Of a DNA stretch of 64,000 nucleotides, positions 33,080 through 45,733 are shown one piece after another (within the stretch, counting starts at the first letter, position 1; the number at the start of each line of letters is the position of its first letter). The notes beneath the pieces were generated by a model. That model did not search any database. It worked only from the letters and a program-made list of their open reading frames with translations, and was not told the origin of the DNA. A program made the position numbers and the translations under genes. Location of the stretch: positions 81,844,194 through 81,908,193 of the forward strand of contig CM077002.1 in NCBI GenBank assembly GCA_039090855.1, given 5' to 3'. This stretch comes from Macrothele yani. Its lineage: Eukaryota > Arthropoda > Arachnida > Araneae > Macrothelidae.

Positions 33080-35390
33080 TGTAAAAAATGCTTTTTCATT
33101 GGCAAAGATAACCTAAAATGCATATTATTGCAAAGCGGATTATACTGATGTAAACACTATGAGTGAGAAATTGTGAATACGGTACAAGCATCAGTGTTAA
33201 TATCCGGTATCATTATCTGACAAACAACAACACAATTCAAGTTGGAGGTGCTCCCGAGTCAACGTGCTTTAACGGAGTTTCCAGCTCTATGTTATACTTC
33301 TCTTTTGATCACATGAAAGATTCTTGAATGAAACATAGTACATTATCAAACATCCGTTGAATATATTCTAAACACATTTCTTTCATCCTCTGTAATTTCC
33401 GCTTCAAGACAGCCTGCTTTGTGGTTGCTAAGCGGTGAGCATTTCCACTGCTAAGCCGAACAGTTAACTCTCTTTGAGTTTTATCTCGTGTATCGAGTTG
33501 TCCTGTGCGTGGTATTCTTTCGTCATATTTGGGTCTTGTTTTAATTTCATAATTTTTTTTAAAGAGGTATACCAAAAAGTGTCATAGAGTCAGATAGAAG
33601 AGTAATTTCAAGTGATGAATATCGCCGATTTCCAGAGTTTGAAAAATTGGGAAAATAATCATTTTCCGAATTATTCGAACATTTGCCTAAAAGGCAGGCA
33701 ATACTAGCCAGAGACAGGCTGTCGGCTTGGCAAACAACCAGAATTTGAGTCCCCCATTTAAACAAGAAGTTAGCCTCTCACGACATCTAAATCGTCTTCT
33801 GTCAGATCGATGAATTGCTGAGCTTTACAGATCTCAACAAAAGCAGTTTTTTATTTGAATGACAAAGTGGCTTCCAGCTTCTGAATTGCCCTTTTTTTTC
33901 TTTCATTTTGAACGTTAGTTTCGAAACGTTGTTGTGACATGAACTTCTGATGCAACATTCTTCTGGGATAAAAACAAAACAAGAGCATTCATTCCGGGAT
34001 GTATTGCAATGGGATTAGAAACAAAGTGGTAAGGAACAGTGAATCAAGAGAAGAAAATAAATGTTGTACCAAGTAAAAAATAAAAATTAGTAACTACGAT
34101 TTCAGTCTCTTTAGAAGATTTGCTATAATCTGCTTATTTTTCTTGCATTTACGTTTTTTGTTCTTACACGTAGGTTTACATCAGTAATAAATCCATCGCG
34201 TCTCTTAGGAAATAAATTATATCATTTCAAGAATCGAAATCTTGGGAGTTCAAATCGAACGCGATAAAAAGAATGGTTCCGGATTTCAAAGTTCGCCATG
34301 TGTGTTTCATTTTTATTTAGTGAGAAAGTACTAATTTATCTGATTATTGAAGTAAAGTGCCCCATATAAAATAAAAGAGCCTCCTGGGTTACAATCTCTG
34401 GGAAATACGGGGATATTTGGAAATTCTAAATAAATATTTTGAAATGATTCCATTTCCCTTGCAAAGCAAGAATTTTTTATGATTCTTTCATTTCTGGAAT
34501 GAACTTGCAGTCAAATTTTACCCTGTTAAATTAGTCCTCCAGTTCATGTAATAAATAGAAAAATTAGCCATCCCGTTCTGTTACGAAAGGAAAGAGTTGG
34601 CATTTTCATAATAACCGCATTATGAGAGTAACATACACTTCAGAGACATACTGTGTGGTAACGACATATATAAATAATTTACCACCTGCATTCCCTCGTT
34701 CCTTCAGCTTTTCTTATGATTCGGATCGATCTTTTTTTACAAATAAAATGATTTCTGTGTTATCGTATCTTTCACATGTCGTTCGCTATGTTGTGCAAAA
34801 GTAGAATAATAAATTTAGTAAAGAAATAAGCAACACACAGGCACGCATACACACAAATAATTCATAAATATAAAAAATATGAGATCACTGCAAAAAACGG
34901 TACAATAAAGTTCCGCCAAGATTTACCAAAGAAAAATTTGTTTAGCAGAAAGACTTATCTACAACGTCTCTAACCGGAATAATACAAGAATAAGCACGTT
35001 CATACATGTGCGTAGCAGATACCAGAGCAGATGAAACGAGTACACGTTTAGAGGTCGTAGGTGCATTCTTCTTATACTCGTGTTCGTCGCTTCCCATTCA
35101 TTAACTCTTGTATAATGCCCAAATAAAAAACCCAAGATGTGTATTAATGAGCATAAACGAATGATGAGCATCAATAAATTTCGATGCCATAGACACACGA
35201 AATAGATAAAACGAGTATGCACGAATATACGTCGTATACGTCTGAATGTTTTTACACATCCACAACGCGATAGTAGTCCTATTCTACTCTTTTGTTGTTG
35301 CTGGTTTACTTCGGGATTCGGTGATCACCATGAGTAACACTTAGAGCTACAAGAAGTCGCCCGTATTTTAATTGGGTTATTATTCCATTG
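33080..35390. other. No recognised gene
   Basis: Two kilobases of AT-rich sequence. ORFs of 60-88 aa lack motifs. Confidence 0.45.
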
Positions 35391-35394
35391 ATAG

Positions 35395-35512
35395 GGCAGA
35401 ACAAGCGTCGTAAGACAAACCATATCACATTTTGGATTCGAAACCCGATTCAGCATGGACGACTGGCCAGAACCTATGCTTCTGGTAACTCAACCACCGG
35501 GCGGATAGCCTT
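35395..35512 (-). repeat. tRNA-derived SINE head, family 1
   Basis: Minus strand reads CCCGGTGGTTGAGTTACC, then GCATAGGTTCTGGCCAGTCG and a B box GGGTTTCGAATCC, matching the 44025 copy. Confidence 0.6.
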
Positions 35513-35664
35513 GCCTAATCTATGGTATTCTCTGCAATTTTATGGGAGCTAAAAAAGCATAAGATTTTATGCTAACAGGTACTTTTCATTACATACGAAT
35601 TTGGGATTTCACTTATATGAGGACAAATAATTCAGATCAGATTTTTTTAAAAAGAAAAAATCCA

Positions 35665-35729
35665 ATTTCATTTTATGCTTAACTAACCTAAACTGACTGA
35701 TTTCATTTTATGCTTAACTAACCTAAACT
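35665..35729. repeat. 30-bp direct duplication
   Basis: A 30-base segment at 35665-35694 is repeated exactly at 35700-35729 (TTATGCTTAACTAACC core), period 35. Confidence 0.85.
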
Positions 35730-35734
35730 CCATG

Positions 35735-35778
35735 GCAGTCACGAACGCTGATCACTAGGCCACCCGCGGCCCTGAAAG
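35735..35778 (-). repeat. SINE family 1 head fragment
   Basis: Minus strand GCGGGTGGCCTAGTGATCAG resembles the A-box end of the SINE (GGTGGCCAAGTGATCGG at 44030). Confidence 0.45.
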
Positions 35779-35899
35779 ATGCGGGGAAGAAGTAGAGTAG
35801 CGTATTATATATATGTATATATTTTTTTTTTAAGAAAAAAAAACTTAAGTATTAAGAAGTGAAAACTTTAACAGCCCGGCAACTTTTCGTACGGAGCTC

Positions 35900-36160
35900 T
35901 TGGAGGGCACCACAAAAGCAACAGTGAAGACCAAAATGTCCACTGAATTTCACTGAAGTTTTGCTAATGCTGAAGCTGTATTAAAAAGTAAAGATGTTGG
36001 ATATCCAGCAAAAGAACTGAGTGCAGTAGCAAATTATATCGTGACGTAACTTGAGAAAAAGCATAAGGATGAGATTGTCACTAGGCTCCTAACTCATACG
36101 GAGAAATTCAGTCACTTGGTTTCATTAGCCTCGGCAATCCGTGGTGTGGCAGGTAAAAAA
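35900..36160 (+). pseudogene. Short coding relic, unknown
   Basis: One frame reads SKDVGYPAKELSAVANYIV, one stop, then LEKKHKDEIVTRLLTHTEKF and SHLVSLASAIRGVAG. It looks protein-like. Family not recognised; one or two in-frame stops. Confidence 0.3.
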
Positions 36161-36167
36161 AAATTCA

Positions 36168-36290
36168 CCTCCCCCCTCCCCCACACACACCGTTCTTTTT
36201 TAACTTGTCTCCCTCTGTGAGACAGGTTAAAAATAATTCACTCTTCCCCCCCCCCCGCACACACACACACGCAGACCGTTTTGTTATGTT
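36168..36290. repeat. C-rich/(CA)n low-complexity pair
   Basis: Two related blocks of poly-C followed by ACACAC, each after AAATTCAC or AATTCACT, about 60 bp apart. Confidence 0.7.
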
Positions 36291-36722
36291 GCTCTTTCCC
36301 TTACCAGTGTTTTCCCTCGCTCATATTCCCGTGTAATTTCTCGTCTTACTTAGTTATCAGCTTTTAAAAGTTTCAATAATAGCATTAATGTTATTAAGTT
36401 GAAAAGGTAAAAGAAAACATTTGCCGGAAATGGCGTGTATCGTGCGTTCGCAGAGTAAGCATATTTAGTTTTCTTTCAGGAATCAATATCTTAATTTTTT
36501 TAATGTCTGTCTGTGTGTTCCTGAATTAATTTTTCGCTCATTGTTTTAGTCTTTCTACTCTCAAAGGTATAAAAGTTTCCAATATAATTTTTATCCCTTA
36601 GGTAAAAAAAGTTCGCTTCGTGTAGAGCAAGCTGGGTTGTTTTGTTTCTTACCTTATTGGTCGACAGTTGCTTGTGTTTTTAAGGTCGGTTAGTGAAGGT
36701 AAGGGGTGATGGTATAGGTAAC

Positions 36723-36929
36723 TCAATACAACGCATGCCCGTCCACATACAACTTCTGATCTTCTGTGACCTCGACAGGCAGAATGCCTCCTTCTTGGCA
36801 AGAGCCATCCATTGAATTGTCTGTAATGCCCGTGGAACAGCTCACGTACATCGAATACTTCAGCTTGTTTTCTCGTGGACTGCTAAATCTTCTAAGAAGG
36901 AGAACAACTCTCTTGAACAGCAGAGGCAT
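36723..36929 (-). CDS. Exon-like open frame, unknown
   Basis: 68 codons on the minus strand with ordinary composition (PRENKLKYSMYVSCSTGITD, CQEGGILPVEVTEDQKLYVD). An acceptor-like TTGTTCTCCTTCTTAG lies inside the 5' part. It could be a host exon or a repeat; no family recognised. Confidence 0.22.
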   Translation of the reverse strand: MPLLFKRVVLLLRRFSSPRENKLKYSMYVSCSTGITDNSMDGSCQEGGILPVEVTEDQKLYVDGHALY

Positions 36930-37254
36930 GTGCTCCCATATTTTAGTTTTCAGGAGGGGCAGACAGAAATGTAACTACAAATAACACACATAAACACCAC
37001 AGGAAAATTTTCATTGTTCCTTCTTGTTACGTAAACAGTTATACCACATACACACACACCACATACAGTATATTAAATTAAAACTCAAAGGAGCCAAAAG
37101 CTACATAAAAGTGATGCATAAATAAAATTTGACAGCGTATTAGAACAATAAGGAAATTTCTAATTCGTAGTAAATGATCTTTGCGCCTTTCGGACATTTG
37201 TGTCCTATGCTCCACGAAACTCCACAAAACCCCAACGATAACTGTTCGTCAAGA

Positions 37255-37325
37255 AGAAAACAGTGCCCTCAAGACAAAGTTCTGGAAGAAACTTTGGAGG
37301 ATCGTTGTCCAGCAGTGAATGATAC
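37255..37325 (+). mobile_element. RTE-like LINE, very short 3' relic (R5)
   Basis: CTGGAAGAAACTTTGGAGGATC and GTCCAGCAGTGAATGATA match the end of the RTE ORF with diverged bases. The (ATG)n tail is lost. Confidence 0.5.
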
Positions 37326-37329
37326 CATA

Positions 37330-38230
37330 TTTTTAATTCCTCCACATATCAAAATTTCTGACACTGTATGTATGTAAACTGTGCTCTAACATTCAATGCG
37401 AAAATTCAATATTACTACTTTTTATTCTAAATTTCCACTTTTTCTACTGTAAGCTCGTATTTTTTCTATTTTTACTGCATATGACGCATCCAGAAGTTCA
37501 ATAAAAAAATTAACAAAAAAACTAGTGCTGTCCCAAGCACTGAAATGGTTTAATCACATTTCCAGGAAGGGACAAATGTGCCCCCTCTTGCCTCCTATGG
37601 TCGCCCACGGTTGTTCTACTTCTTGTTTATTTTTCAACAGGAAATGTGAGAACTTACATATTATTGTTGCATTTGTTGTTGTATTCAAGAAAGTTAGTTC
37701 CTGATTTAAGTGATTTTCCTTGTATGCTTTTCACAATGGGCTATTTTCGTTTGTGTTGCGCCAATACATTTTCGACAGCGCCATGTTTATGGGCGTAGAG
37801 TAGTTACAATGTTGTGGGGCGGGGAGGGTCTGCACTCCCAAGTGAAACCACCTTCTTGAGTAATAGTAAATCTTGGGGACTAAAGGTTTTTACCCTACCA
37901 AATCCCTCACCAGCCCGCCGCCTATGTCTGTGTTGCTATCTGATAATAATTTTTTATTTGTAATACGTCTTTCGTTCTGTGCCTGATTAACATGACACTT
38001 GCGAATTTTGATTAAAGTTTAAAGCTCGAAAAGAAAAAAAAAGAACCTATGATTCTTGACTCGTAAAAGTTCTCCTGACATCTTACATTTTCACGAAAAT
38101 ATTGAGCGATTTCTTGTCCAAATTTAAAATTCAAGGCTATTGATTTAAGTGATTTAGGAAGGCTGCGGTGCAAGAATGAATCTTGTAACTTATCATATTT
38201 TCTTTTCAAAATCTATTGCATGCGTTAATT
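37330..38230. other. No recognised feature
   Basis: AT-rich, poly-A runs and short ORFs only. Confidence 0.45.
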
Positions 38231-38234
38231 TTCA

Positions 38235-38432
38235 AAATCGTAATGACGTGGGGCGCAGGTTTCTGACCACTCGACCCAGCAAAGCCCGGGATAGAGCCTC
38301 GGATAAGGCATGAGTGGCGCGTTCGTCCCACTGGGCTGACTTCCCACCTCCCCTCCCCGTAACCAGTAGCCCCAAATTTAGGACTGGCGACTGTAGAGTT
38401 CCTCACGGTGGTTGTTAAACCAAGAAACAAAA
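38235..38432 (+). repeat. SINE family 1, body
   Basis: CCAGTAGCCCCAAATTTAGG and GTTCCTCACGGTGGTTGTTA match the SINE body. The tRNA head is scrambled. Confidence 0.55.
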
Positions 38433-38434
38433 AA

Positions 38435-39300
38435 GGAAGGCACCTTACGCATCGTTCTTAAAAAAGTATACTTTCAGATGTTTTAAATATGCATTTTTAC
38501 TGGGTACAATATTTCACACTTTTTCTAATTGTTCTGCTATGAAGTCCTTTGAAGGATAAACATGTATTTCGTAATACAAAAATCGCGTTTGTTAAATTTC
38601 GGTCGATATATGAGTCTTCAAATGATATTTTTAAATTACATCTATTAAACTATGGAATCTTCTGAACTGTTCTGTCTCGATGGATTTTAATGATATTATG
38701 AATGTAGCTCCATTTGAGTTTTCAAACTTAAAATTGCGTTTGCAATAACATGCAGATCACCCAGTTAAGAAACGGTGATGGTAGCCACCAAACATTTTGT
38801 CGAGAGCAGAGTTCTTGACCGTAACTAAGCTCAGATTTATCGTGACAGTTTGGTGCTACCTTTCGCTTTGAGTAATAAACTAATGTTTGATTAGTCTTGA
38901 CCTAGATGTTCATGAAGGATATATAAATCTATGACTTTTCAGTCATTTCTTTTCCTTTTTTTATGAGTTTTGCCACACTACATCCCTCATCTACTGATTT
39001 AAGTCTTGAGTAAAAGTATAGAACCCAACCGGAGCAAATATACTGATCGCATCCCATCGGCGGGTGGTCGTAGTGAGCGATGGGTTTGCCTCCTCGGGGC
39101 GCTCCGTGGTAACAATGGTATACACAACAGCAACTAGGCCTCTGTGAATCTTGGAGAGGTGCAAGCTAGTTCTGTGTGACATTGGCGAAAAGACCCCAAC
39201 TCACTGGGTTTTGTTCCAGAATCCTTAGGTTGAATGACCAACTGGAACCCTCAGCTGTGGGCTAATCGCCCACACTGATGTACTTACCTGATTAAAAAGA
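38435..39300. other. No recognised gene; part may be LINE 5' UTR
   Basis: 39030-39300 is GC-richer and leads straight into the LINE coding start, so it may be the untranslated leader of that element. The rest is unassigned. Confidence 0.35.
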
Positions 39301-39309
39301 CAAAAATAA

Positions 39310-42300
39310 ATATTAAGAATGACTCAAGTGTGGGATATGGTGGATCTAATACACTTGAGAAGGACGGTCCACCACGGAATCGACCTGGACTTTCTAAACG
39401 GCGTATGAGAAAGAGATCTCGGCTGAGTGAATGTAAGATTGGTGTATGGAATACTAGAGGTATAAATGGAAAGATGAGTGAGGTGATTGAGGAGATGAAT
39501 AAGTATAGACTGGATGTGCTGTGTGTAAGTGAAACCAAAAAAGAAGGAAATTGGGGTAGAAAAAGTGAATGGCACGGTGAGTGTGTGGTCTGGAGTATTG
39601 GATAATATGAGAGGACAGGCTGGTGTAGGTGTGATTTTAAGTGAAAAGATGAAGAACAACTTGATTCACTATAGTTGCATAAGTGAGAGAATTCTCTGGA
39701 TTCGTTTGAAAGTGAAACTTCAGAGAATTGAAATTGTTGTAGTGTATGCTCCTTGTGACTCGGAACCTTCTGATAAGAAAGAAGATTTCTGGAATGAGCT
39801 AAAAGCTGTTTTGAGCCAGTTTGGTGCTAAAGAAAAAGTTATAAGAGCAGGGGATTTCAATGCTAGAGTAGGTGTGCAGAATGCAATTTCTGACAATGTT
39901 CTGGGTACGTTTAATGATCCTTGTGTGAATAATAATGGTGAAAGATTAATTGAACTCTGCATTGAGACTGATTTGTGTGTATCTAATAAATTTTTCAACC
40001 ACAAGTATATACACACATATACTTGGGAAAATCGTACTCTTGGTCAAAAGAGTGTGATAGATTTTGTTGTTTACGATCAGCGTTTGAAACACTTAGTTAT
40101 TGACACCCGTGTGATGAGAGGTGCGGATGTTGGTTCTGATCATTACTTGGTAGTGTCACGAGTGAAACTTAATGTTGGTTGGAGGAAAAGGAATAGGAAG
40201 AGACCCAGGATAGAAAGAATAAAGGTTGATAGGCTCCTTGAAGATCATCAGCGGTATTCTGACTTACTCAGAGAACGACTGAAAGATCTGAAATCTTGTG
40301 AAAGGGATGTAGAAAAGAAGTGAGAATGTTTTAAAAACTGTGTTGTTACTGCTGCTAAAGAGGTCTGTGACACCACAATAGTGGATAACAATAGAGGTGA
40401 TGCTTGGTGGAATAGTGAGATTGATGAGGCAGTAAAGAAAAAGAAGGAAGCCTATTTAGGGATGTTGCAAGGTAGAGTTTCTGTGGATGAATATCGCTGT
40501 AAGAAGCGTGAAGCTGCTAAGCTGGTTCGCCACAGTAAGGCAATACATAGGAAGGAGAAAGTGGAAAGGCATGAACTGGCTTTTTGGAAAGATAGAAAGT
40601 CCTTCTGGAAGTATATGAGACTCAGGAAAAATAGGGGAAACAAAGTTGTAAGTTGTGTGAAGAATGAGATTGGGGAAATGATATGGGAGCCCAATGAGTT
40701 AAGTGACAGATGGGGTGAATACTTCTGTGAGTTATTAGATCAGGAGAGCAACAATGATTCTGAGACAGATGCAGATGATGTCACAATGAGGGATGAAAGC
40801 ACAGGAGAGATCTCAAGAGAAGAAGTGTGTAAAGCTCTAAAATCTCTTCAGAATGGTAAGGCTCCAGGAGTTGATGGCATAACTGCAGAGATGTTGAAGT
40901 ATGGTGGTGACTCTATAATTGACTGGTTAACTGAAATTTGCCAGTTGTGCTGGAAGTTAGGAATGGTCCCTCGGGATTGGAAGGATGCTATCATTGTTCC
41001 CTTGTAAAGGGAAAAGGTGATCAGACTGAATGCAAGAACTATCGTGGTATTAGCCTACTGAGTGTGCCTGGGAAAGTGTTTGGTAAGGTTGTTATTGAAA
41101 AAGTACGGGGTCTTACATCATTGAAAGTGTGGGATGTTCAGACTGGTTTTATGCCTGGTAAAGGCTGCACTAACCAGATTTTTGCATTACACATGATGAT
41201 TGAAAAGTATCTGGCTGTTGGGAAGAAAGTTTTTACTGCCTTCATAGATTTAGAGAAAGCTTACGACCGAGTCAATAGGACACTTTTGTGAAAGGTATTG
41301 AATGAATATGGTGTTACTGGGAAGCTACTTAATAGTGTAAAAGCCATGTATGCTGGTAGTAAACCTTGTGTATGAGTGAATGGTGTTTTATCAAAATGGT
41401 TTTCCATTGGTGCAGGAGTTAGACAAGGTTGTGTAATGTCACCATGGCTGTTTAATATATTTATGGACGCATGCATGCGTGAGGCCAATATAGATAATAG
41501 TGGTGTATGTCTTGGTGATATTTGTGTGTGCAGATTGCTGTATGCTGATGACACTGTCCTGTTGGCAGAGAGCAAAAGTGAGTTGCAGAGTATGTTGACT
41601 CGGATGCACCAAGTTTGCATGAAATTCAAACTGAGTATAAATAAGGGAAAAACCAAAGTTATGGTGTTTGAGAGAGGAATGGGTAGCACTGAATGTAATG
41701 TAAGTATAAATGGCACTGTGATTGACCAGGTGAGTGAGTTTGTGAATTTAGGAAGCATGTTTGACAGAGAGAACAAGTTGGATGGTGAAATCAGTAGGCG
41801 AGTGAATTCTTCTTTGAAAGTCATGGCTGCTCTGGGAGGTTTTCACTGGAATGATGGGTTATCTAGAGAGTCCCGCATGGCTGTGTATGAAACAGTAATT
41901 GTTCCTACTCTGATGTATGGCAGTGAAACCTGGGTACTGCAGAAGAAGCATAGGAGTCGTTTGTGTGCTGGAGAAATGCGTTACTTACGTGGGGTTTCTG
42001 GCAAAACACGATTTGATTGTGTGAGGAATGAAGATGTATTGCAGTTGTGTGATGTTAAGCAAAATGTTGTTAGCAAGGTGGAGACCAATATTCTTCGGTG
42101 GTTTGGCCATGTTGAAAGAATGGGTGATGAAATGCTTACTAAGAAAATATTTTCAGCCCAAGTCGCAGGAAGGAAAGGCAGAGGAAGGCCAAGGAAGACA
42201 TGGGTGGATCAGATTCAGGAGTGTCTGCATGAGAAAAAGATTATGAGTATGAAGTATAAAAGATCTTGTGTACGGCGTGTAATGGATATCAGTGAAGCAC

Positions 42301-42436
42301 GAGTTGTATGTCATGATCGCTGTAAATGGCGAAGTTTGATACGACAACAATAAGTAAAAATATCTGGAAGTTTGTATTTCTTTTTGGAGCTAACCTCTGA
42401 ATCTCAGAGAACAGCTTAGTGATATGTATGTATGCA
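39310..42436 (+). mobile_element. Second LINE family (APE-type non-LTR), nearly full length
   Basis: APE endonuclease, RT and C-terminal domain on the plus strand, ending in GATATGTATGTATG. Different from the RTE copies: EN starts KIGVWNTRGINGKMSEV and the C terminus has WFGHVERM and GRPRKTWVDQIQ. Clade not fixed from the sequence alone. Confidence 0.85.
39330..42353 (+). pseudogene. LINE endonuclease/reverse transcriptase, degraded
   Basis: EN motifs: WNTRG, DVLCVSETK, AGDFNARVG (Asn present), SVIDFVVY and GSDHYLVV. RT motifs: NYRGISLLSVPGKVF, DVQTGFMPGKGCTNQIF, FIDLEKAYDRV, GVRQGCVMSPWLFN, YADDTVLLAES. Then ETWVLQKKHRSRL and the terminal LIRQQ. Breaks: a frameshift near 39550, TGA 40321-40323, one-base loss near 41005, TGA 41289-41291 and TGA 41373-41375. 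All three nonsense codons are TGA, as expected from CGA or TGG decay. Catalytic residues survive, so the copy is not very old. Confidence 0.85.
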
Positions 42437-44020
42437 TCCCACCGAGAAAGAAATACACCTCATAGAGCTTGATCTTTGCAAGCGCATAGCCATGAAACAT
42501 GAGCATAAGGCTTTAACGACGTGATCCTTGTAGTATGGGCCTGTTTTGTTAGTTCTGTATAAATCATTTCTAACTTTCAAATGTTAAGGGAGAACTAAAA
42601 CGTTCAACCAACAGATAGTTCATAGAAAGAAAGAAAAAGAAAAACAACCCGGTGCACTCACCATTATTACTCTTTATAAATAACGCCGTGGCGACTTCCA
42701 TGAAAAAATCAAAAACGCCGGCAGAGATAAAAGCATGAAGCAGTTTCCTTGTCGTTTTATTACATCAATAAGTGTCAAAGTTCAGACTTCCAGGTTTGTC
42801 TTTGTTACGTTGACAGGGAATTCCTTCTAAGATAACCACAGTGACAGCCGGACATTTGATTCTTCAAAAGCGTCATGAAATCTGACAAGCATCAAACTTC
42901 GCGATTTCTTTCTAAACGAACGAAGATGAAAATAAAACTGCATTTTTGCTTTAAAAATCGATAAATACTTGCACAAGGTGACTGCAAATGAGAGAAAAAA
43001 ACGTATCACGGTATACAGTGTAGTTTTACATTTAAAGCTGCCCAGTAGTCACACTCACACAGGGTGCCTATGAATATCTACGTCTTAGGCCAGCTTCCAC
43101 ATCTGAGGGTTTAACGGAAACTTTCAGTGGAAAATACTGGCAGGCATGAATTTTAAATCTAAAATGAAGGATTTCTTTACCCTAAAAGTTCCTGAGAAAA
43201 AATGTTTCCTCTTTTAAGATAAACTATGTGATGCAAATCTGATAATTCCGGGACCACAACTCTTAACGAAAAGAGCTCTTGGGTAATTGGAGATAAAGAT
43301 AAGAAATGTTAATATGTTTTCTCTACATATAACCACATACAAATATATCACCTTCTAGAATGTTACGTACATCGTTGAGAATTTATAAATGAAGTAATTA
43401 TCCTATTGTGCATGAACTCTCAAACTCTAGAGCAGCTGGAATCATGTCCGAAATTTTCCTAGATGTTATGGCATTCACATTTGGATTAATGGGTCTGTAG
43501 TTCAATGGTTCTGTGATGTGCTTAATAAAGACGACCTTGGGCTTAGAAATCCAAACGACAGCTGAATGCCAGAGCAAAATATTTCTCAGGAATTATTTTC
43601 AGCGTTGAATAAACTTCATTGGAAATACATGGAGTGTTGAATAACTGGGTGGCATTATTAAATACTTGAATCTAGTGATTCATGATGAGATCTTTGCTTT
43701 GACGTCCAATCGTTTAAAAGAAGAAATATCATTCTTAAAGAATATCATCGTTTAAAAGAAAAATCTTGCACGTTCATCAGATGAGGAAAACTTCCATCAT
43801 CTGAGATCGAAACTTGACGCTTTCCAGTAACGTTTCATGATTACGTTTTTTCCGAACCTACAAATTAGAAACTCCTCTCTACTTCAGGAAATTTGAGACG
43901 TATGTAGTTTTCCTTAGCATGACAGTTGCTGAACTAGTACTAGCGCTGAAGTAAAAATTTAAAATACCAAAAACATAAACGTGACACCTATTAAAACCTT
44001 TTACAGTAAAATGACTTTTT
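42437..44020. other. No recognised gene
   Basis: AT-rich. A CGTTTAAAAGAA motif is repeated near 43708 and 43749. No convincing ORF. Confidence 0.45.
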
Positions 44021-44024
44021 CTGC

Positions 44025-44255
44025 CACTCCGGTGGCCAAGTGATCGGAGGCATAGGTTTCTGGCTAGTCGTCCGAGTTTTTTCCGGGTTCGAATCCTGGA
44101 TGAGAAATGGATGGTGTGTTTGTTCTTCGGGGCTGGTTCTCTATCTCTTCCCTAGGACCAGTGGCTCTAAATTAGGGACGATTGACTGCTTGTTTTCCAT
44201 AGAGTTGCTCCAGGTAGTGATTAAAACCCAAAACAATACAAAAAATAAATCCACA
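44025..44255 (+). repeat. tRNA-derived SINE, family 1, best copy
   Basis: A box GGTGGCCAAGTGATCGG and perfect B box GGGTTCGAATCC about 55 bases later. Body has CAGTGGCTCTAAATTAGGG and GAGTTGCTCCAGGTAGTG. Ends in A-rich CAAAACAATACAAAAAATAAA. A pol III promoter is likely, judged by the boxes. Confidence 0.7.
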
Positions 44256-45733
44256 AACCCACAAGGAATTAGACAATTCTGGAGGATTTCTAAGAGCAGG
44301 GCTCTTCGGAAATGCATACTCTTGAGCAGGATGAAAGGAAACAAGAGAATTTTCAAGTCATGAGTTCCATTTTTTTTATCAGCATCATCATTGCCGCCAT
44401 TATAAATCCACTGCTGGAAGAAGATCTCCCCAAGTTTCTTCCAACACTGTCGGCCTTGAGCTAGTCTCCACAATTTTGCTCCAACATGATTACGAATTTC
44501 ATCCACCTATCTTCCACGCGGTCTTCTTCTGTCCCTTGGTATCCAGTCTAATATTTCAGTTGTCCATCGGTGGTCCGTTCTTCTAGCATTATATCCAGCC
44601 CATTGCCATTTCAGAAATTTAATTTCGATAATGATGTCTTCCATTCTTGTCATTTTCCTGATCTACGAATTCCTCTTAGATCAGGAAAATCATAAGAATT
44701 GTCATGGTTACACCAAACATCTGAATGCATCTGGCTACACCAAACATGCATCTCTCCATGGCTCTTTCAGTTGTCTACAGCTTCTGCATGTCTTCTTTTA
44801 GTTAAAGTCCATGTCTCCGCTCCATATGTAATCACTGGAAAGATGCATTTATAAAACACTTTTCTTTTAAGACGTAATGGCATATTGCTCTGAAAAATTG
44901 TACTGTATCTTCCAAATTATCTCCAACCAAGTTTTATATGCCTATTCATTTTTTCTCTGATATAACTATCGCTTGATATCTGGTGCCCAAAGTAAATGTA
45001 AATATGGGTTACCTCTAGATTTTCTCCATCAATTGCTAAATCTTTATTTCTTGTAAAAGCATTGTACATCAGTTTTGTTTTCTGAAAGTTCATTTTTAGT
45101 CTTACTTCTGTGCTCTTGCCAACAAGTTCTTGGATCATACTCTGTAGCTCTGAAGGAATAGATAAAAAAATTACTATAACATCAGCAAAACGAAGGTGAG
45201 TTGAATAATCTCCATCAATCTTATCCCATTGTCTCTCCAGTTCAATAATTGAAAGACATTTTGCAATGTAGCATTGAAGAGTTTGGGAAATATGATGTCA
45301 CCTTGTCTCACACCATTTCCAAATTAAAAATTTTATTGTTGCAGTATCTTCAAATAGCCGAAACTTTGCACTTACATTTTCATTGATGTTATTAATAATG
45401 CTAATCAATGCGTCTTTAATACCGCAGGATTTCAAAGACGTTATAACTGCTGATTGTTTTCGCGGAATCAAAGGCCTTTTCATAATCAAGAAAAGCCATA
45501 CATACTGGGAGTTTGTATTTCTTCGTTCTTTCAATTAGTTCTCTCAGTACAGGAATGTGATCTAGCCACTCCTAAATCAGCCTTGTTCTCTCGGTTGAGC
45601 CATGTCCAGTATAACTTTCAAGCGATGTGAAAGAACCTTAGTAAAGATTTTATAAATCAATGATTGGAGGTTGATGGGTTTGTAGTTCCTGAGATCCTCA
45701 GCGTCACCTTTTCTATGCAGCAGGACCACTGTA

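Noticed and set aside
40321..41375. In-frame TGA codons of the LINE-2 copy as selenocysteines
   Set aside because: The same copy has frameshifts, no SECIS-like element follows it, and the sites suit Arg or Trp codons that decayed.
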